Below are positions 1 to 7,747 of a DNA stretch of 9,808 bases, piece after piece; within the stretch, counting starts at the first letter, position 1, and each line of letters starts with the position of its first letter. The stretch is from DATMYQ01 sp035560935 (GTDB lineage: Bacteria; Bacillota; Negativicutes; Sporomusales; Sporomusaceae). The stretch is from positions 1 through 9,808 of the forward strand of contig DATMYQ010000163.1 of NCBI GenBank assembly GCA_035560935.1. Reading direction: 5' to 3'. The notes under the pieces were generated by a model. It worked only from the letters and a program-made list of their open reading frames with translations, was not told the DNA's origin and did no database searches. Position numbers and translations under genes: made by a program.

Positions 1-247
1 GTTTGTCAATAATTGCATACCCATGTGACTCCTTAGCCGAATTACCTACACCGTCATCGGCATGGTAACCGGCCGCGGTATAGGGAGAAATTCCTATGCT
101 TCCCTTTTGGAGCGGAGTACACTGATTTTGGGATTGGCGCATTGTTTGCGTCTGTTTGCGTTGCTCTAACAGTAGCGCCTGCATAAAATCAGCCGCTCCA
201 AACGGATTGGCTGATTTTTATTTTCCCATTGAAAGGAGAGCGATATC
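1..247 (+). promoter_or_regulatory. Structured 5' leader / attenuator-like RNA upstream of the DUF2325 gene
   Basis: The leader contains competing base-pairings. An antiterminator can form between 106-115 (TTTGGAGCGG) and 193-202 (CCGCTCCAAA), 10 bp, stacked on 122-129 (CTGATTTT) with 185-192 (AAAATCAG), 8 bp, with a 6-nt bulge at 116-121. It encloses a further hairpin: 136-140 with 175-179 (GGCGC/GCGCC) and 141-146 with 168-173. The terminator uses 185-194, so the two cannot coexist. Upstream, 28-32 (ACTCC) could pair with 114-118 (GGAGT), closing a domain with two hairpins (36-46 with 64-73, and 80-84 with 93-97). That would compete with the antiterminator. This is riboswitch or attenuator logic, but I do not recognise the class. 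It lacks the T-box GGTGG motif and obvious SAM, TPP or c-di-GMP cores. No clear promoter is seen, so transcription may start before the window. Confidence 0.6.
185..224 (+). terminator. Rho-independent terminator in the DUF2325 leader
   Basis: A perfect 10-bp stem (185-194 AAAATCAGCC with 209-218 GGCTGATTTT) is followed by a T-rich tract through 224. It lies only 23 nt before the ATG at 248, so it would stop transcription before the gene. It is therefore probably a conditional attenuator rather than the end of an upstream gene, although an independent small RNA ending here is an alternative. Confidence 0.75.
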
Positions 248-1894
248 ATGCGTCATTTTACCCTGACCATAGGAACAACCACTCTGAACACATTCCCACT
301 GTTCGTAAGGCTGGCAGCAGACAATCCGTCCTTATATCCCGAAATCGACCGTCTCTACCGGGCGGATGAATTGCATTATCAAAAAGCCTCCGCAGCCTCA
401 CCTTTTTTCGATCATCCTTCCTTCACCGATGGTACGATTGATCGCCAAATCTACGCCCGGAAATTCTTGGGACTTCTCTCCGTCGCTTTGGCCGAGGATG
501 ATGACGCTGTCTTAATGAGCCAGCTTTTTTCCCTTCTGACCAAGCAATGGTTTCCTCTTTACAATCACATTTGCGACCATTCTGAAATCAGTCTGGATGA
601 AGTCGCCGCGAATCCGGAGTATCATACTGCCGCTAACAAGAAAGACTCGGCACAAACCATGCTTGCCGCTGCCACGGAATACTATTTCCAGCGCTTTTTG
701 TCTTTGTATCCCGGAATGGATCCGGCGCCAATGGCCGCTGTGAAATTTGCCCTCCTGGCTGCCAGCCTCTTAAACCGCTGCGTCACCGTCACCGATCCGG
801 ATCTGGCTCTGCGTATTGCCCAGTTCGACAAAAGCAGCGACAAAAATCCCGAAATGCAAAATCTAAAAAATCGTTTAAATCAATCTTCTGTAAAAAAAAT
901 GGCTAAACAGTTGAAAAATGAAATTTTCCAACGCATCTATGACCATCCTGAAGAATTATGGACCAATGACCGTTTTCTCGAAGGCATGGCTCATTGCATC
1001 GCGCATCTGTCATCGACAGAAGAGTTGTCCCTGCTGCAGACACCGTCCGCCAATCCACCACGCGACCGCGACGTGGAGCTGCTCTGCCGTCTGTACATCG
1101 TAAAGACAACCGCCGAGTGGTTACAACATGGCAAGTGGGAAAAAAACCGCGAGGATATTGAACTGGAATGCACTGAGTTTGTAATGCTGGGTCTGAACTT
1201 GCTGGCTTTGGTCCGTGAATACAAGACTGCCCGCAGGTATTATTTCGCTCACAACGCTATCCACCTGCAGGCAGAAATCAGTACCATAAAAGAAAGGCTT
1301 GCCGCCAGTGAAGAAGAATTGCGCATTACTAAGGCAGAATTAAAGAACAAATCAGCCCTTTTAGCTACCAAAGAAAAAGATTTGCATAAACTGGCACTGG
1401 CTCAGCAACTGCAAATTGAAGCTCTGGAAAAAGAAAATCGCCGCCTTAGCCACGGTGTTGCCCAGAAAACAGCTGCGGCGGACAGCCCCAACGTAGTTCC
1501 CCTTCACCGCCCCGCCGCCAAATACCTGACCAGCCACACCTTGGACATTAGTGCCGATCTTCAAAAACTTCATACATTAAATGCCGTAATCATCGGCGGC
1601 GCCGAAAGTTGGCAGCATAAGCTGCGCGATCACCTGCCGCATTTCACCTATCTTCCCGGTGACAGCAGCAGTTTTGATGAAGCTTTAATCATCAACGCCG
1701 ACATTGTATTTGCCAACACCCGCTGCAAATTCAACCATGACGCCTATTATAAACTGATGCGAATTGTCCGCCTCTATCAAAAACCGATCACCTTTCTGTC
1801 AAAAACAAATACCAGCCTCACTATTCACCAAATTGCCGCTACCTTTGCCGCCAATACGCACTGTGGCGAAGCTGCGATTTCCCAGGCAGAATAA
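248..1894 (+). CDS. DUF2325 domain protein with central coiled coil
   Basis: 548 residues; ATG at 248 preceded by GAAAGGAG at 231-238 with about 9 nt spacing. The N-terminal 330 residues are mostly helical and not recognised. Residues about 338-402 are heptad-rich and charged, a likely coiled coil. Residues about 445-532 match the DUF2325 pattern as I know it: a beta-strand followed by a glycine pair (VIIGG, 447-451), then NADIVFANT, a His-Asp-Tyr-Tyr stretch near 497-501, and a Pro-Ile-Thr-Phe-Leu segment before a polar NTS motif. The family is common in Firmicutes and its biochemical function is not established to my knowledge. No signal peptide or membrane segment is seen, so it is probably cytoplasmic. 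It is convergent with the neighbouring genes and not part of the anf operon. The attenuator-like leader suggests conditional expression. Confidence 0.8.
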   Translation: MRHFTLTIGTTTLNTFPLFVRLAADNPSLYPEIDRLYRADELHYQKASAASPFFDHPSFTDGTIDRQIYARKFLGLLSVALAEDDDAVLMSQLFSLLTKQWFPLYNHICDHSEISLDEVAANPEYHTAANKKDSAQTMLAAATEYYFQRFLSLYPGMDPAPMAAVKFALLAASLLNRCVTVTDPDLALRIAQFDKSSDKNPEMQNLKNRLNQSSVKKMAKQLKNEIFQRIYDHPEELWTNDRFLEGMAHCIAHLSSTEELSLLQTPSANPPRDRDVELLCRLYIVKTTAEWLQHGKWEKNREDIELECTEFVMLGLNLLALVREYKTARRYYFAHNAIHLQAEISTIKERLAASEEELRITKAELKNKSALLATKEKDLHKLALAQQLQIEALEKENRRLSHGVAQKTAAADSPNVVPLHRPAAKYLTSHTLDISADLQKLHTLNAVIIGGAESWQHKLRDHLPHFTYLPGDSSSFDEALIINADIVFANTRCKFNHDAYYKLMRIVRLYQKPITFLSKTNTSLTIHQIAATFAANTHCGEAAISQAE

Positions 1895-1929
1895 CTTTTC
1901 CGCCAAAACAGGCAGCGACTACGATTCGT

Positions 1930-1953
1930 CCGCAGCTTCCTCTCCAGCTGCGG
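1930..1953. other. Short inverted repeat after the DUF2325 gene
   Basis: CCGCAGCT (1930-1937) is perfectly complementary to AGCTGCGG (1946-1953), giving an 8-bp stem with an 8-nt loop. There is no T-tract. It sits between the stop codon of the DUF2325 gene and the large terminator, so it may protect the 3' end of the mRNA. Its role is not certain. Confidence 0.45.
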
Positions 1954-1955
1954 TA

Positions 1956-2007
1956 AACAGCAAAAAGGATGCGTTGAAATCATTTCAACCGCATCATTTT
2001 TGCTGTT
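1956..2007. terminator. Bidirectional terminator between convergent genes
   Basis: A long hairpin: outer arms AACAGCAAAAA (1956-1966) and TTTTTGCTGTT (1997-2007), inner arms GATGCG plus TTGAAAT pairing with ATTTCAA plus CGCATC. The inner GC-rich stem is followed by a run of five T on either strand, so it can serve both the plus-strand DUF2325 gene and the minus-strand operon ending at 2103. Confidence 0.85.
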
Positions 2008-2102
2008 CTTCCCTGATAATCCTCATATAATGGCGCTGTTCCCCATATCCCAAAATTCTGCGGGAGTTTTCTACCGTACGCCCCTCCGCCCCGGCGGCAA
2101 CA

Positions 2103-2657
2103 TCATTTCGGGTCTGACATAGGCTTCATCTGTTGGAAAATTTGCTCGCCGTCCGCTGTATTTTCTTTGGCCGTCAGTTGCTGCGGCACAACCCGATAAA
2201 CAGAGACCCCCTTGCCATCATGACCTGAGCGGTATTTTTCCACCAACGTCCCGCTCAACGGCTGACTATAGAAATCCGGCAAATATTTTTCCACGATCAA
2301 TTGCAGAACACCTGCAGCTTCCGAAAAATCCCGCACCTTTTCCGTCCTGCCAAATATCATCACACTCATATAGGCCGTGTCGGCATGGCAGGGAACCGGA
2401 TCGATCACGGTTCCCCGTTCTTCATAAATTGTGACACAGACCGGAGGATCGCTGTTCAAAAGTTCTTCTTTTTTCCCCGATCCCATGCCGTGGAAGTAGA
2501 AAGCTCCATGATGCCATACATAATTCACCGGCACCGCATAAGGAAACATTTCACCCGTCATACCCAGTACACCGACTCTTGACCGCAATAAAAACGCTTC
2601 TATTTTTTCCTGATCCGTACAGTTTCGTTGCTGATAACGGACTTTCTGTTCTATCAT
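2103..2657 (-). CDS. Pyridoxamine 5'-phosphate oxidase-like / NimA-type FMN-binding split-barrel protein
   Basis: 184 residues from the ATG at 2657. I chose this start because GGGAGGG lies at 2664-2670 and the ATG overlaps the stop of the upstream amidotransferase gene (ATGA, 2657-2654), a usual sign of translational coupling. An upstream in-frame start exists but lies inside the neighbouring gene. The core pattern is typical of the NimA/PPOX-like family: a strand-rich SRVGVLGM segment, then YAVPVNYVWHHGAFYFHGMG, a Lys-Lys-Glu-Glu-Leu-Leu helix, and a strand with VCVTIYEERG. Members bind FMN, or sometimes haem or F420, and many are poorly characterised reductases. The family name is solid; the substrate is unknown. 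It is the last gene of a three-gene minus-strand operon, followed by the bidirectional terminator. Confidence 0.82.
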   Translation of the reverse strand: MIEQKVRYQQRNCTDQEKIEAFLLRSRVGVLGMTGEMFPYAVPVNYVWHHGAFYFHGMGSGKKEELLNSDPPVCVTIYEERGTVIDPVPCHADTAYMSVMIFGRTEKVRDFSEAAGVLQLIVEKYLPDFYSQPLSGTLVEKYRSGHDGKGVSVYRVVPQQLTAKENTADGEQIFQQMKPMSDPK

Positions 2658-3379
2658 AGCGTTCCCTCCCGCTCCATCTTTTCCAGTTGCGTAAGAAACT
2701 TTCTCATCCACTGGTGGTTTTGACTAATGTATTCCGGATGCGCCAAAAGCTCTGCCGGTGTTTGCACATATTCACCGGGAACCAGTTCCGACACGCAGTG
2801 AGTCACCAGATCCTGAATGATCGTTTCCGTGTTTTCCATATGATACTGGAAGCCAAACACCCGCCCACGGTAAATAAACGCCTGATGTTTGCAGGCGCTG
2901 CTTGTCGCAATGCATTGCGCCTCAGCCGGTAAAACAGAAAAAGTGTCTCCATGCCACTGAAACACTACCGGTTTGGGCGGGAAAAACGAAAACAGCGGCG
3001 AAGACCGTACGGTTTCACTCAGTCGCACCGGAAACCAGCCAATCTCCGGCACCGGATTTCTCGTCACTTTACCGCCGATCACATCGGCGATCAGTTGTGC
3101 TCCCAGGCAAAGTCCGATAACCACTTTACCCGCCGCAATGGTTTCCCGGAGAAATGGTTTCTCTGCTTTCAGCCAGGGATGTTCCACTTCCTGATAGATA
3201 TTCATCGGCCCGCCCATAACCACTAACCAGTCAAACTCCTGCTGTAACGGCAGTGATTCATTATTATACAAATGGGTACAGGTCACCGTGTGACCATTTT
3301 CCTGTGCCCACAAAAGAATGCTGCCGGGATTTTCGAACGAAACATGTTGCAGATAATGAATTCTCATTACTTTGTCCAC
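2654..3379 (-). CDS. Class I glutamine amidotransferase (GMP synthase-like domain)
   Basis: 241 residues from a GTG at 3379, which has AGGA at 3387-3390 with about 7 nt spacing. An ATG at 3367 (protein beginning MRIHYLQHV) is a plausible alternative. The class I amidotransferase triad is visible: nucleophile Cys91 in GLCLGAQ, then His180 and Glu182 in FGFQYHMENT. The oxyanion-region strand WLVVMGGPMN is at 51-60. These enzymes hydrolyse glutamine to deliver ammonia to a synthase, or in stand-alone members act on gamma-glutamyl compounds. No partner synthetase is visible in the window, so the substrate is unknown. It starts 14 nt after the HEPN-like gene and overlaps the PPOX-like gene by 4 nt. 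Its position behind a nitrogenase suggests, but does not prove, a link to nitrogen metabolism. Confidence 0.85.
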   Translation of the reverse strand: MDKVMRIHYLQHVSFENPGSILLWAQENGHTVTCTHLYNNESLPLQQEFDWLVVMGGPMNIYQEVEHPWLKAEKPFLRETIAAGKVVIGLCLGAQLIADVIGGKVTRNPVPEIGWFPVRLSETVRSSPLFSFFPPKPVVFQWHGDTFSVLPAEAQCIATSSACKHQAFIYRGRVFGFQYHMENTETIIQDLVTHCVSELVPGEYVQTPAELLAHPEYISQNHQWMRKFLTQLEKMEREGTL

Positions 3380-3393
3380 TCAACTTTCCTGCT

Positions 3394-3825
3394 TTATTCC
3401 CGGTCTGCAAAAGCAGCGCTCACCGCTCCCACCCGCACCGGATCAAACAGCGCATGAACTTCCTCGCACATCGATAAAACCCGGCCTACGTCATTGACTT
3501 CCGGCATTCCATGATAATAATTTTCCAACGAACAAATAGCAAAGATAGAATCCAGGGAGCGAATTTCCCGGTTTAAATGCTCCGGTACCTCCATAATGGT
3601 TTCCACCGCGTCCATTAGGCAGGTATAATTATGGTTTCCTGGCTCAACACCGTATAAATCGCACAGGGCGATCAAATAATTTTCGAGTGCAACCGAAGCG
3701 ACATTAAATACCACGCTGTAATTCTGGCCTTCCGCCAAAAACTGTTCCCCCCGGTAATGATACATTTTGGCACTGCGGTAGTCTTTGTCAAACTCATCAA
3801 AATCAATTTCGCTGATGTTTAACAT
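3394..3825 (-). CDS. HEPN-like helical protein downstream of anfK
   Basis: 143 residues from the ATG at 3825. A GTG three codons upstream lies only 2 nt from the AGGAGG (3837-3842), whereas the ATG has about 11 nt, so the ATG is preferred. The protein looks all-helical. The stretch ASVALENYLIALCDLYGVEP (about 44-63) followed by an Asn-His-Asn-Tyr motif and a Leu-Met-Asp-Ala-Val helix resembles HEPN-domain proteins, which often pair with nucleotidyltransferases. The classical Arg-x4-6-His catalytic motif of toxic HEPN RNases is not evident, so an enzymatic role is doubtful. Acidic overall. It begins the small operon behind anfK and is not the AnfO protein found at this place in Azotobacter. 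HEPN assignment is by eye only. Confidence 0.6.
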   Translation of the reverse strand: MLNISEIDFDEFDKDYRSAKMYHYRGEQFLAEGQNYSVVFNVASVALENYLIALCDLYGVEPGNHNYTCLMDAVETIMEVPEHLNREIRSLDSIFAICSLENYYHGMPEVNDVGRVLSMCEEVHALFDPVRVGAVSAAFADRE

Positions 3826-3845
3826 CCGGTTCACCCCTCCTTCGG

Positions 3846-3881
3846 GATTCAGCCGGCTACCGCCTGTAGTCCGGCTGAATC
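3846..3881. other. Strong intercistronic hairpin between anfK and the HEPN-like gene
   Basis: GATTCAGCCGG (3846-3856) is perfectly complementary to CCGGCTGAATC (3871-3881), and CTAC/GTAG extends it inward to about 15 bp with one bulge and a 5-nt loop. No T-tract follows on the minus strand, so it may be an mRNA-stabilising or processing structure, or an imperfect terminator, setting unequal levels of the nitrogenase and the downstream genes. Confidence 0.7.
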
Positions 3882-3903
3882 TCCGGTTATTTTACTTTAC
3901 TAT

Positions 3904-5292
3904 CTACCAAACGTTGAGAATCCATTCCTTGTTCTTTTTATGTTCCATATCGGCAAACATGGTGTTGGCCATCTGCTCGGCCAGCCAGATCGCACCGGCA
4001 TAACCCACTACAGGATGCCGATACAGCCCGGCCCGGTCATACGTGGGAAAACCTACTCTCACCATCGGTATGCCATAGTCAATCGATATGAATCGTCCTT
4101 TGGAATGACCCAGAATCAAGTCCAGTTCCAATCCTTTGTTCTTAATTCGATTCTCCATCTCCCAAAAATCCGCGTTAGTGATAATTTCCATGTCGAAATC
4201 CACATTTTTCTGTAACGCCTGGATGCGCGGATCCTGGGGATAACTAGTGTTATCGTCACCGAGCAACAGCAATACCGGCTTCATTTCCAGATCGAGACAA
4301 AATTCCGCCAGTCCGATGACCAGGTCGGCATTGCCGTAAATAGCAACTTTCTTGTCGGCAAAAAACATATGCGTGAGATCCGTGATGGCATCCACCGCCA
4401 GGCCCCGTTCATGAACGAGCGATTGCGGAATCGGCTTACCGGTCAGATTTCGCACATTGCGGAGGAAAATATCCGTATTACGGATGCCGATTGGCGTTGG
4501 CCCAATGATGGCCGGAATTTCGAACTCCGTCTCCAGATATTTGGCCGCCTGACCTCCTTCATAACGGTTTAAAGCAATGGTCCCCACAGCATCTCCCAGT
4601 CCCTGCAAGTCTGCTATCGTCGTACTGCCGTGGGATACGGCATTTCCATCCGGCATCAGCGGCGAGTCGAAACTTTCGATCTCGAAGATCACCGTCGAGT
4701 CGACCTGCATTTCCGTCAGCAAATGTTTGATGGCACTGACATCGCCGGGGTTAACCCAGCCGGTAATCAGATTGAGTTTTCCGCTGGGCTGGCTTTTTTG
4801 GGCAAAGTAGCTGACAAATTCTCTAACCGCCTCATCATACCCGCTGACCATGCTGCCTTTGAAACTGGGCGCATGAATCGGGATCAAATGCACCTCCCGT
4901 CCGGCATATTTTTCTTTCAGCAGCTCATTATTCAGTTTAAGCACCACGCCATCAATATCGTCACCAATGACTTCGGTGGAACAGGTGCTGATAATCGGTA
5001 TCACCTTTACGTGCGGGTATCGCATCAGCAGCACATCCACCGCTTCTTCCACCCGGTGCGTGGCTCCAAATACGGCGCCATCCTCATGCAGTGACGAAGA
5101 CGCCAGTTCAAAACTTTCTTTGAAATGCTGCGAGAACAACAAACGGACAAACATCACGCAGCCTTGCCCTCCATGAACGATACCGATACATTCTTTGATG
5201 CCGATACTGGCATATTGAGCGCCGCAGGGCTGGCAGGTAAATATCGGGTTAATCACACCGGCACGTTCTTTTTCTTTCACTTCGCAATGCAT
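3904..5292 (-). CDS. anfK: Fe-only nitrogenase FeFe protein beta subunit
   Basis: 462 residues from the ATG at 5292, the same length I recall for Azotobacter AnfK. GGAG lies at 5300-5303 with 7 nt spacing; the longer frame opening at 5328 lacks this support. The subunit pairs with AnfD to form the catalytic component and supplies half the ligands of the P-cluster: Cys20 (PIFTCQPCGA), Cys45 (GGQGCVMF) and Cys104 (ISTCSTEVIGDD). The C-terminus (EHKKNKEWILNVW) matches AnfK closely. An extra Cys at 23 replaces the Ala of the Azotobacter protein, next to the P-cluster ligand. Last gene of the structural cluster; a 72-nt gap separates it from anfG, the widest inside the operon, and a hairpin follows it. 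Confidence 0.97.
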   Translation of the reverse strand: MHCEVKEKERAGVINPIFTCQPCGAQYASIGIKECIGIVHGGQGCVMFVRLLFSQHFKESFELASSSLHEDGAVFGATHRVEEAVDVLLMRYPHVKVIPIISTCSTEVIGDDIDGVVLKLNNELLKEKYAGREVHLIPIHAPSFKGSMVSGYDEAVREFVSYFAQKSQPSGKLNLITGWVNPGDVSAIKHLLTEMQVDSTVIFEIESFDSPLMPDGNAVSHGSTTIADLQGLGDAVGTIALNRYEGGQAAKYLETEFEIPAIIGPTPIGIRNTDIFLRNVRNLTGKPIPQSLVHERGLAVDAITDLTHMFFADKKVAIYGNADLVIGLAEFCLDLEMKPVLLLLGDDNTSYPQDPRIQALQKNVDFDMEIITNADFWEMENRIKNKGLELDLILGHSKGRFISIDYGIPMVRVGFPTYDRAGLYRHPVVGYAGAIWLAEQMANTMFADMEHKKNKEWILNVW

Positions 5293-5364
5293 AGCATGAC
5301 TCCTTTCTCCTTGGTTTTCTTTCCTCATTCAGACAGGCAAATCATGCATGTCTATCCTACATCC

Positions 5365-5715
5365 TCAATAATGCGGATCGCTCAGTTCCTCGTTTAACGA
5401 GCCGGTAATTGTCAAGAAATCGATCCGGTCTTTTAGCGACTGCATCAGTTCTCTAATTTCTCCTTTATCCATTGTTGCCAGCCAGGGACAACGGCTGTGA
5501 AACGCTTCCATCAGGCAAATCGCTTCCACCCAGTAACACTTGTCGACCGGGTCTTCTTTTTCCACCGGTTCGCCGCACAGCAGCTGTGTCGTTTTACCCA
5601 GGATGCCGGCATTTTGTTTTTCCCGGTCCCAGGAACGGGAGTGAAACTGCCAGAGGCAATTTTTCATAATATAATCCACCATTGGTTCAATCTGTTCTTT
5701 GATACTTTTATCCAT
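5365..5715 (-). CDS. anfG: Fe-only nitrogenase delta subunit
   Basis: 116 residues; ATG at 5715 with GGAGG in the TGGAGGTGCC box (5721-5730), 15 nt after the anfD stop. The delta subunit is found only in the vanadium and iron-only nitrogenases and is needed for an active, cofactor-loaded AnfDK complex. Signature stretches YIMKNCLWQFHSRSWDRE (near the start) and FLTITGSLNEELSDPHY (C-terminus) match AnfG nearly residue for residue. It is about 16 residues shorter at the N-terminus than the Azotobacter protein as I remember it. This gene together with the AnfD sequence excludes a molybdenum nitrogenase. Confidence 0.97.
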   Translation of the reverse strand: MDKSIKEQIEPMVDYIMKNCLWQFHSRSWDREKQNAGILGKTTQLLCGEPVEKEDPVDKCYWVEAICLMEAFHSRCPWLATMDKGEIRELMQSLKDRIDFLTITGSLNEELSDPHY

Positions 5716-5730
5716 AAATTGGCACCTCCA

Positions 5731-7296
5731 CTACACTGCCGAACGCTGTTTGAGAGTTGAAAAATCGGGATACTCTTTCCCTCGGAGCGCCGCCAGGCTA
5801 TCATACTTGCCCGTATATTCCCGTAAATGTTGGGCGGAAGCAATGTCTTCGCTCAGATTCGCGTCAGAAATCATTCTCTGCGTCAGAAAGGTTGTCTGAT
5901 CCGAAATTTCATCTTTACTGATATCGATAAATGCCAACTGATGAACCGGCGAATAGATCGCGTTGTAAATATCGCGGGCAAAGCGGACCCATCCCTCGTA
6001 TCCCTTCCAGGGACCATTGTGGTAGGCGTGGGCGTTCAGGTAGGGAACCCGAAGTTTTTTGGCTACTTCGCCCGGGCGTTTACCGGTAAAAATAATATCT
6101 GGTTTTAGCATTTCCATCGCTTCCAGTCCTTCGAGTTCGTTGGGGTCATCGATGGCCAGCGCCCCTTCTTCGCAGCGGGAAATCCCCTTTTCCATATCCC
6201 CCTGGTGACCGAATTTCGTATAGACCGAAACCACGTCAACCCCCATTTCCGCATGAATGACATGCGCCCAGTGCCAGAGTTTCGATCCGCCCGGCCAAAG
6301 GCACACTTTCTTTCCCTTTAGCCGTTCCCGATACCATTCCAATTCCGGTTTCCAGCGGGCGGTTTCCTCGTCAATGATGGCTTGAGCCCGGTCTTCAATG
6401 CCAAAAAACAGGCCCACTTTTCGAAGCGAATTTGACAATGGTTCAAAGCCGAACCCGTCAATGTCCAGACGCGGTGTTCCATAACGCACTTTCAGTTCGT
6501 TGCAGATATACTCGGCCGAGCGGGCGCACTCCAGTACATTCAGATGCGCCCGGTGCATTGACCGGAGGTCATCGTAAGATCCGTTGCCGGTGAAAGTGGA
6601 CAAAACCTGGATACCCATTCTTTTAAAATAATCCACCATCACTTCCTGATCTCCCTGGATATTATACTCTCCCACATAGTTGATGACGTAGTCGCTGGTA
6701 ATTTTCGGTTCCACTTCACCGACCTTCTGATTGATCCAGGCAATGTTGATTTTATGATGCCCCCCGGATTGACTCGGTCCGCCAAATCCCGGTGAGTTGC
6801 AGACAAAAATGTCCACCTCAGGCATTTCTTCCATCACTTCCTGAGCCACCGCGTTAATGTCGTCTCCAATCAGTGCGGAAGCACAGGTTTGATAAAGTGT
6901 CATCCGTTTGATTTTGGGAAATGCTTTGAACGCCTCAATAATGTTTTGCTTGAGCAATTTTTCCGCGCCGAATATTATGTGTTTTTCTTTCATATCCGTG
7001 GCGTAAGTATACTTGAGCTGAAAATTATCATTATCACTGATATACCGTTTTGTCTGCCAGGTGTCATACGTGCAGCCGACCGGTCCATGACTCATATGGA
7101 TAACATCTTTCATCGGGGTGCCAATCACATGCTTGGCGCCGCAATAGGCGCATCCCCGCTCTGATATCGTTCCCGGAATCGTGTTCAAATATCCTTTTGG
7201 CAACGCCATGGACAGATCTTCGCCCGGTCCTTTGATGACAGCATGTTTTTCCCGTTCCGGAATGCACTCGCTGCATTTAAACAAATGATAAGGCAT
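5731..7296 (-). CDS. anfD: Fe-only nitrogenase FeFe protein alpha subunit
   Basis: 521 residues from the ATG at 7296, preceded by AGGAGGAAAAG (AGGAGG at 7305-7310). The frame is open further upstream, but only across the nifI2 end, and the protein beginning MPYHLFKCSE is the family start. AnfD carries the FeFe-cofactor where N2 is reduced. P-cluster ligands are Cys49 (ERGCAYCGA), Cys75 (GPVGCTY) and Cys138 (YQTCASALIGDD). Cofactor ligands are Cys257 (VLECARSAEYIC) and His423 (NAHAYHNGP), the same numbers as in the characterised enzymes. Gln176 and His180 (SQSGGHHK) are the active-site pair. The whole sequence follows AnfD rather than VnfD or NifD. All catalytic residues are intact, so an active enzyme is expected. 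Confidence 0.98.
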   Translation of the reverse strand: MPYHLFKCSECIPEREKHAVIKGPGEDLSMALPKGYLNTIPGTISERGCAYCGAKHVIGTPMKDVIHMSHGPVGCTYDTWQTKRYISDNDNFQLKYTYATDMKEKHIIFGAEKLLKQNIIEAFKAFPKIKRMTLYQTCASALIGDDINAVAQEVMEEMPEVDIFVCNSPGFGGPSQSGGHHKINIAWINQKVGEVEPKITSDYVINYVGEYNIQGDQEVMVDYFKRMGIQVLSTFTGNGSYDDLRSMHRAHLNVLECARSAEYICNELKVRYGTPRLDIDGFGFEPLSNSLRKVGLFFGIEDRAQAIIDEETARWKPELEWYRERLKGKKVCLWPGGSKLWHWAHVIHAEMGVDVVSVYTKFGHQGDMEKGISRCEEGALAIDDPNELEGLEAMEMLKPDIIFTGKRPGEVAKKLRVPYLNAHAYHNGPWKGYEGWVRFARDIYNAIYSPVHQLAFIDISKDEISDQTTFLTQRMISDANLSEDIASAQHLREYTGKYDSLAALRGKEYPDFSTLKQRSAV

Positions 7297-7324
7297 AATC
7301 TTTTCCTCCTCTGTTTCTGTGAAA

Positions 7325-7732
7325 CTATACTGCCGCTTCCCCGGTTTCTCCCGTCCGGACGCGAATGGCATCGAATACCGGAGAAACAAAGATCTTCCCG
7401 TCACCCACTTTGTATTCTGTCCGATTAATCCGGATGATCGCCTCAATAATATCTTTGACATCCTCGTCGTGAGCTAGGATAGTGAACATCCGGCGGGGAA
7501 ACAGGCTGGTTCCATCCAGAAATTCCGTTACTCTTTTTTCCGTATGACTGTCGTATTGCCCCGCTAAATTCAACAAGTTTTGTTTGCGCTCCTCAATGAC
7601 GGAAGGGTCTTTCACCAGCTTTCCCCTCCCCATCACCTTGACTGCGGTAAAACCGGCAACGCCCACCTCCACCAGCGCCTTCTTCGTAGCGCTGACCTTG
7701 TTCATTCGGACTATCGCGATAATTTCTTTCAC
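7325..7732 (-). CDS. nifI2: Nitrogenase-associated P-II protein NifI2
   Basis: 135 residues from a GTG at 7732 giving MKEIIAIVRMNK. A second in-frame GTG at 7738 leaves only 3 nt to the AGGAGG (7742-7747), against 9 nt for 7732, so I take 7732. The P-II fold is recognised by the N-terminal strand, the GRGK motif (36-38 region) and the C-terminal GDGKIFVSP, with a long T-loop region. With NifI1 it senses 2-oxoglutarate and ATP and binds the catalytic nitrogenase to switch it off when fixed nitrogen is plentiful, as shown for methanogen homologues. The stop codon of nifI1 (TAA) is immediately followed by this gene's ribosome site, so the two are coupled. Confidence 0.93.
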   Translation of the reverse strand: MKEIIAIVRMNKVSATKKALVEVGVAGFTAVKVMGRGKLVKDPSVIEERKQNLLNLAGQYDSHTEKRVTEFLDGTSLFPRRMFTILAHDEDVKDIIEAIIRINRTEYKVGDGKIFVSPVFDAIRVRTGETGEAAV

Positions 7733-7747
7733 ACCCACACGCCTCCT

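Noticed and set aside
1..247. T-box or cobalamin riboswitch in the leader.
   Set aside because: No T-box antiterminator core (GGTGG) and no cobalamin B12-box; pairing pattern alone does not identify a class.
5731..7296. Vanadium nitrogenase (vnfD) as an alternative for the alpha subunit.
   Set aside because: AnfD-specific stretches, AnfG signature C-terminus and AnfK matches all agree on the iron-only enzyme.
7297..7461. Longer AnfD start at 7461 giving 55 extra residues.
   Set aside because: The extension overlaps the nifI2 coding end and the family start (MPYHLFKC) has its own AGGAGG.
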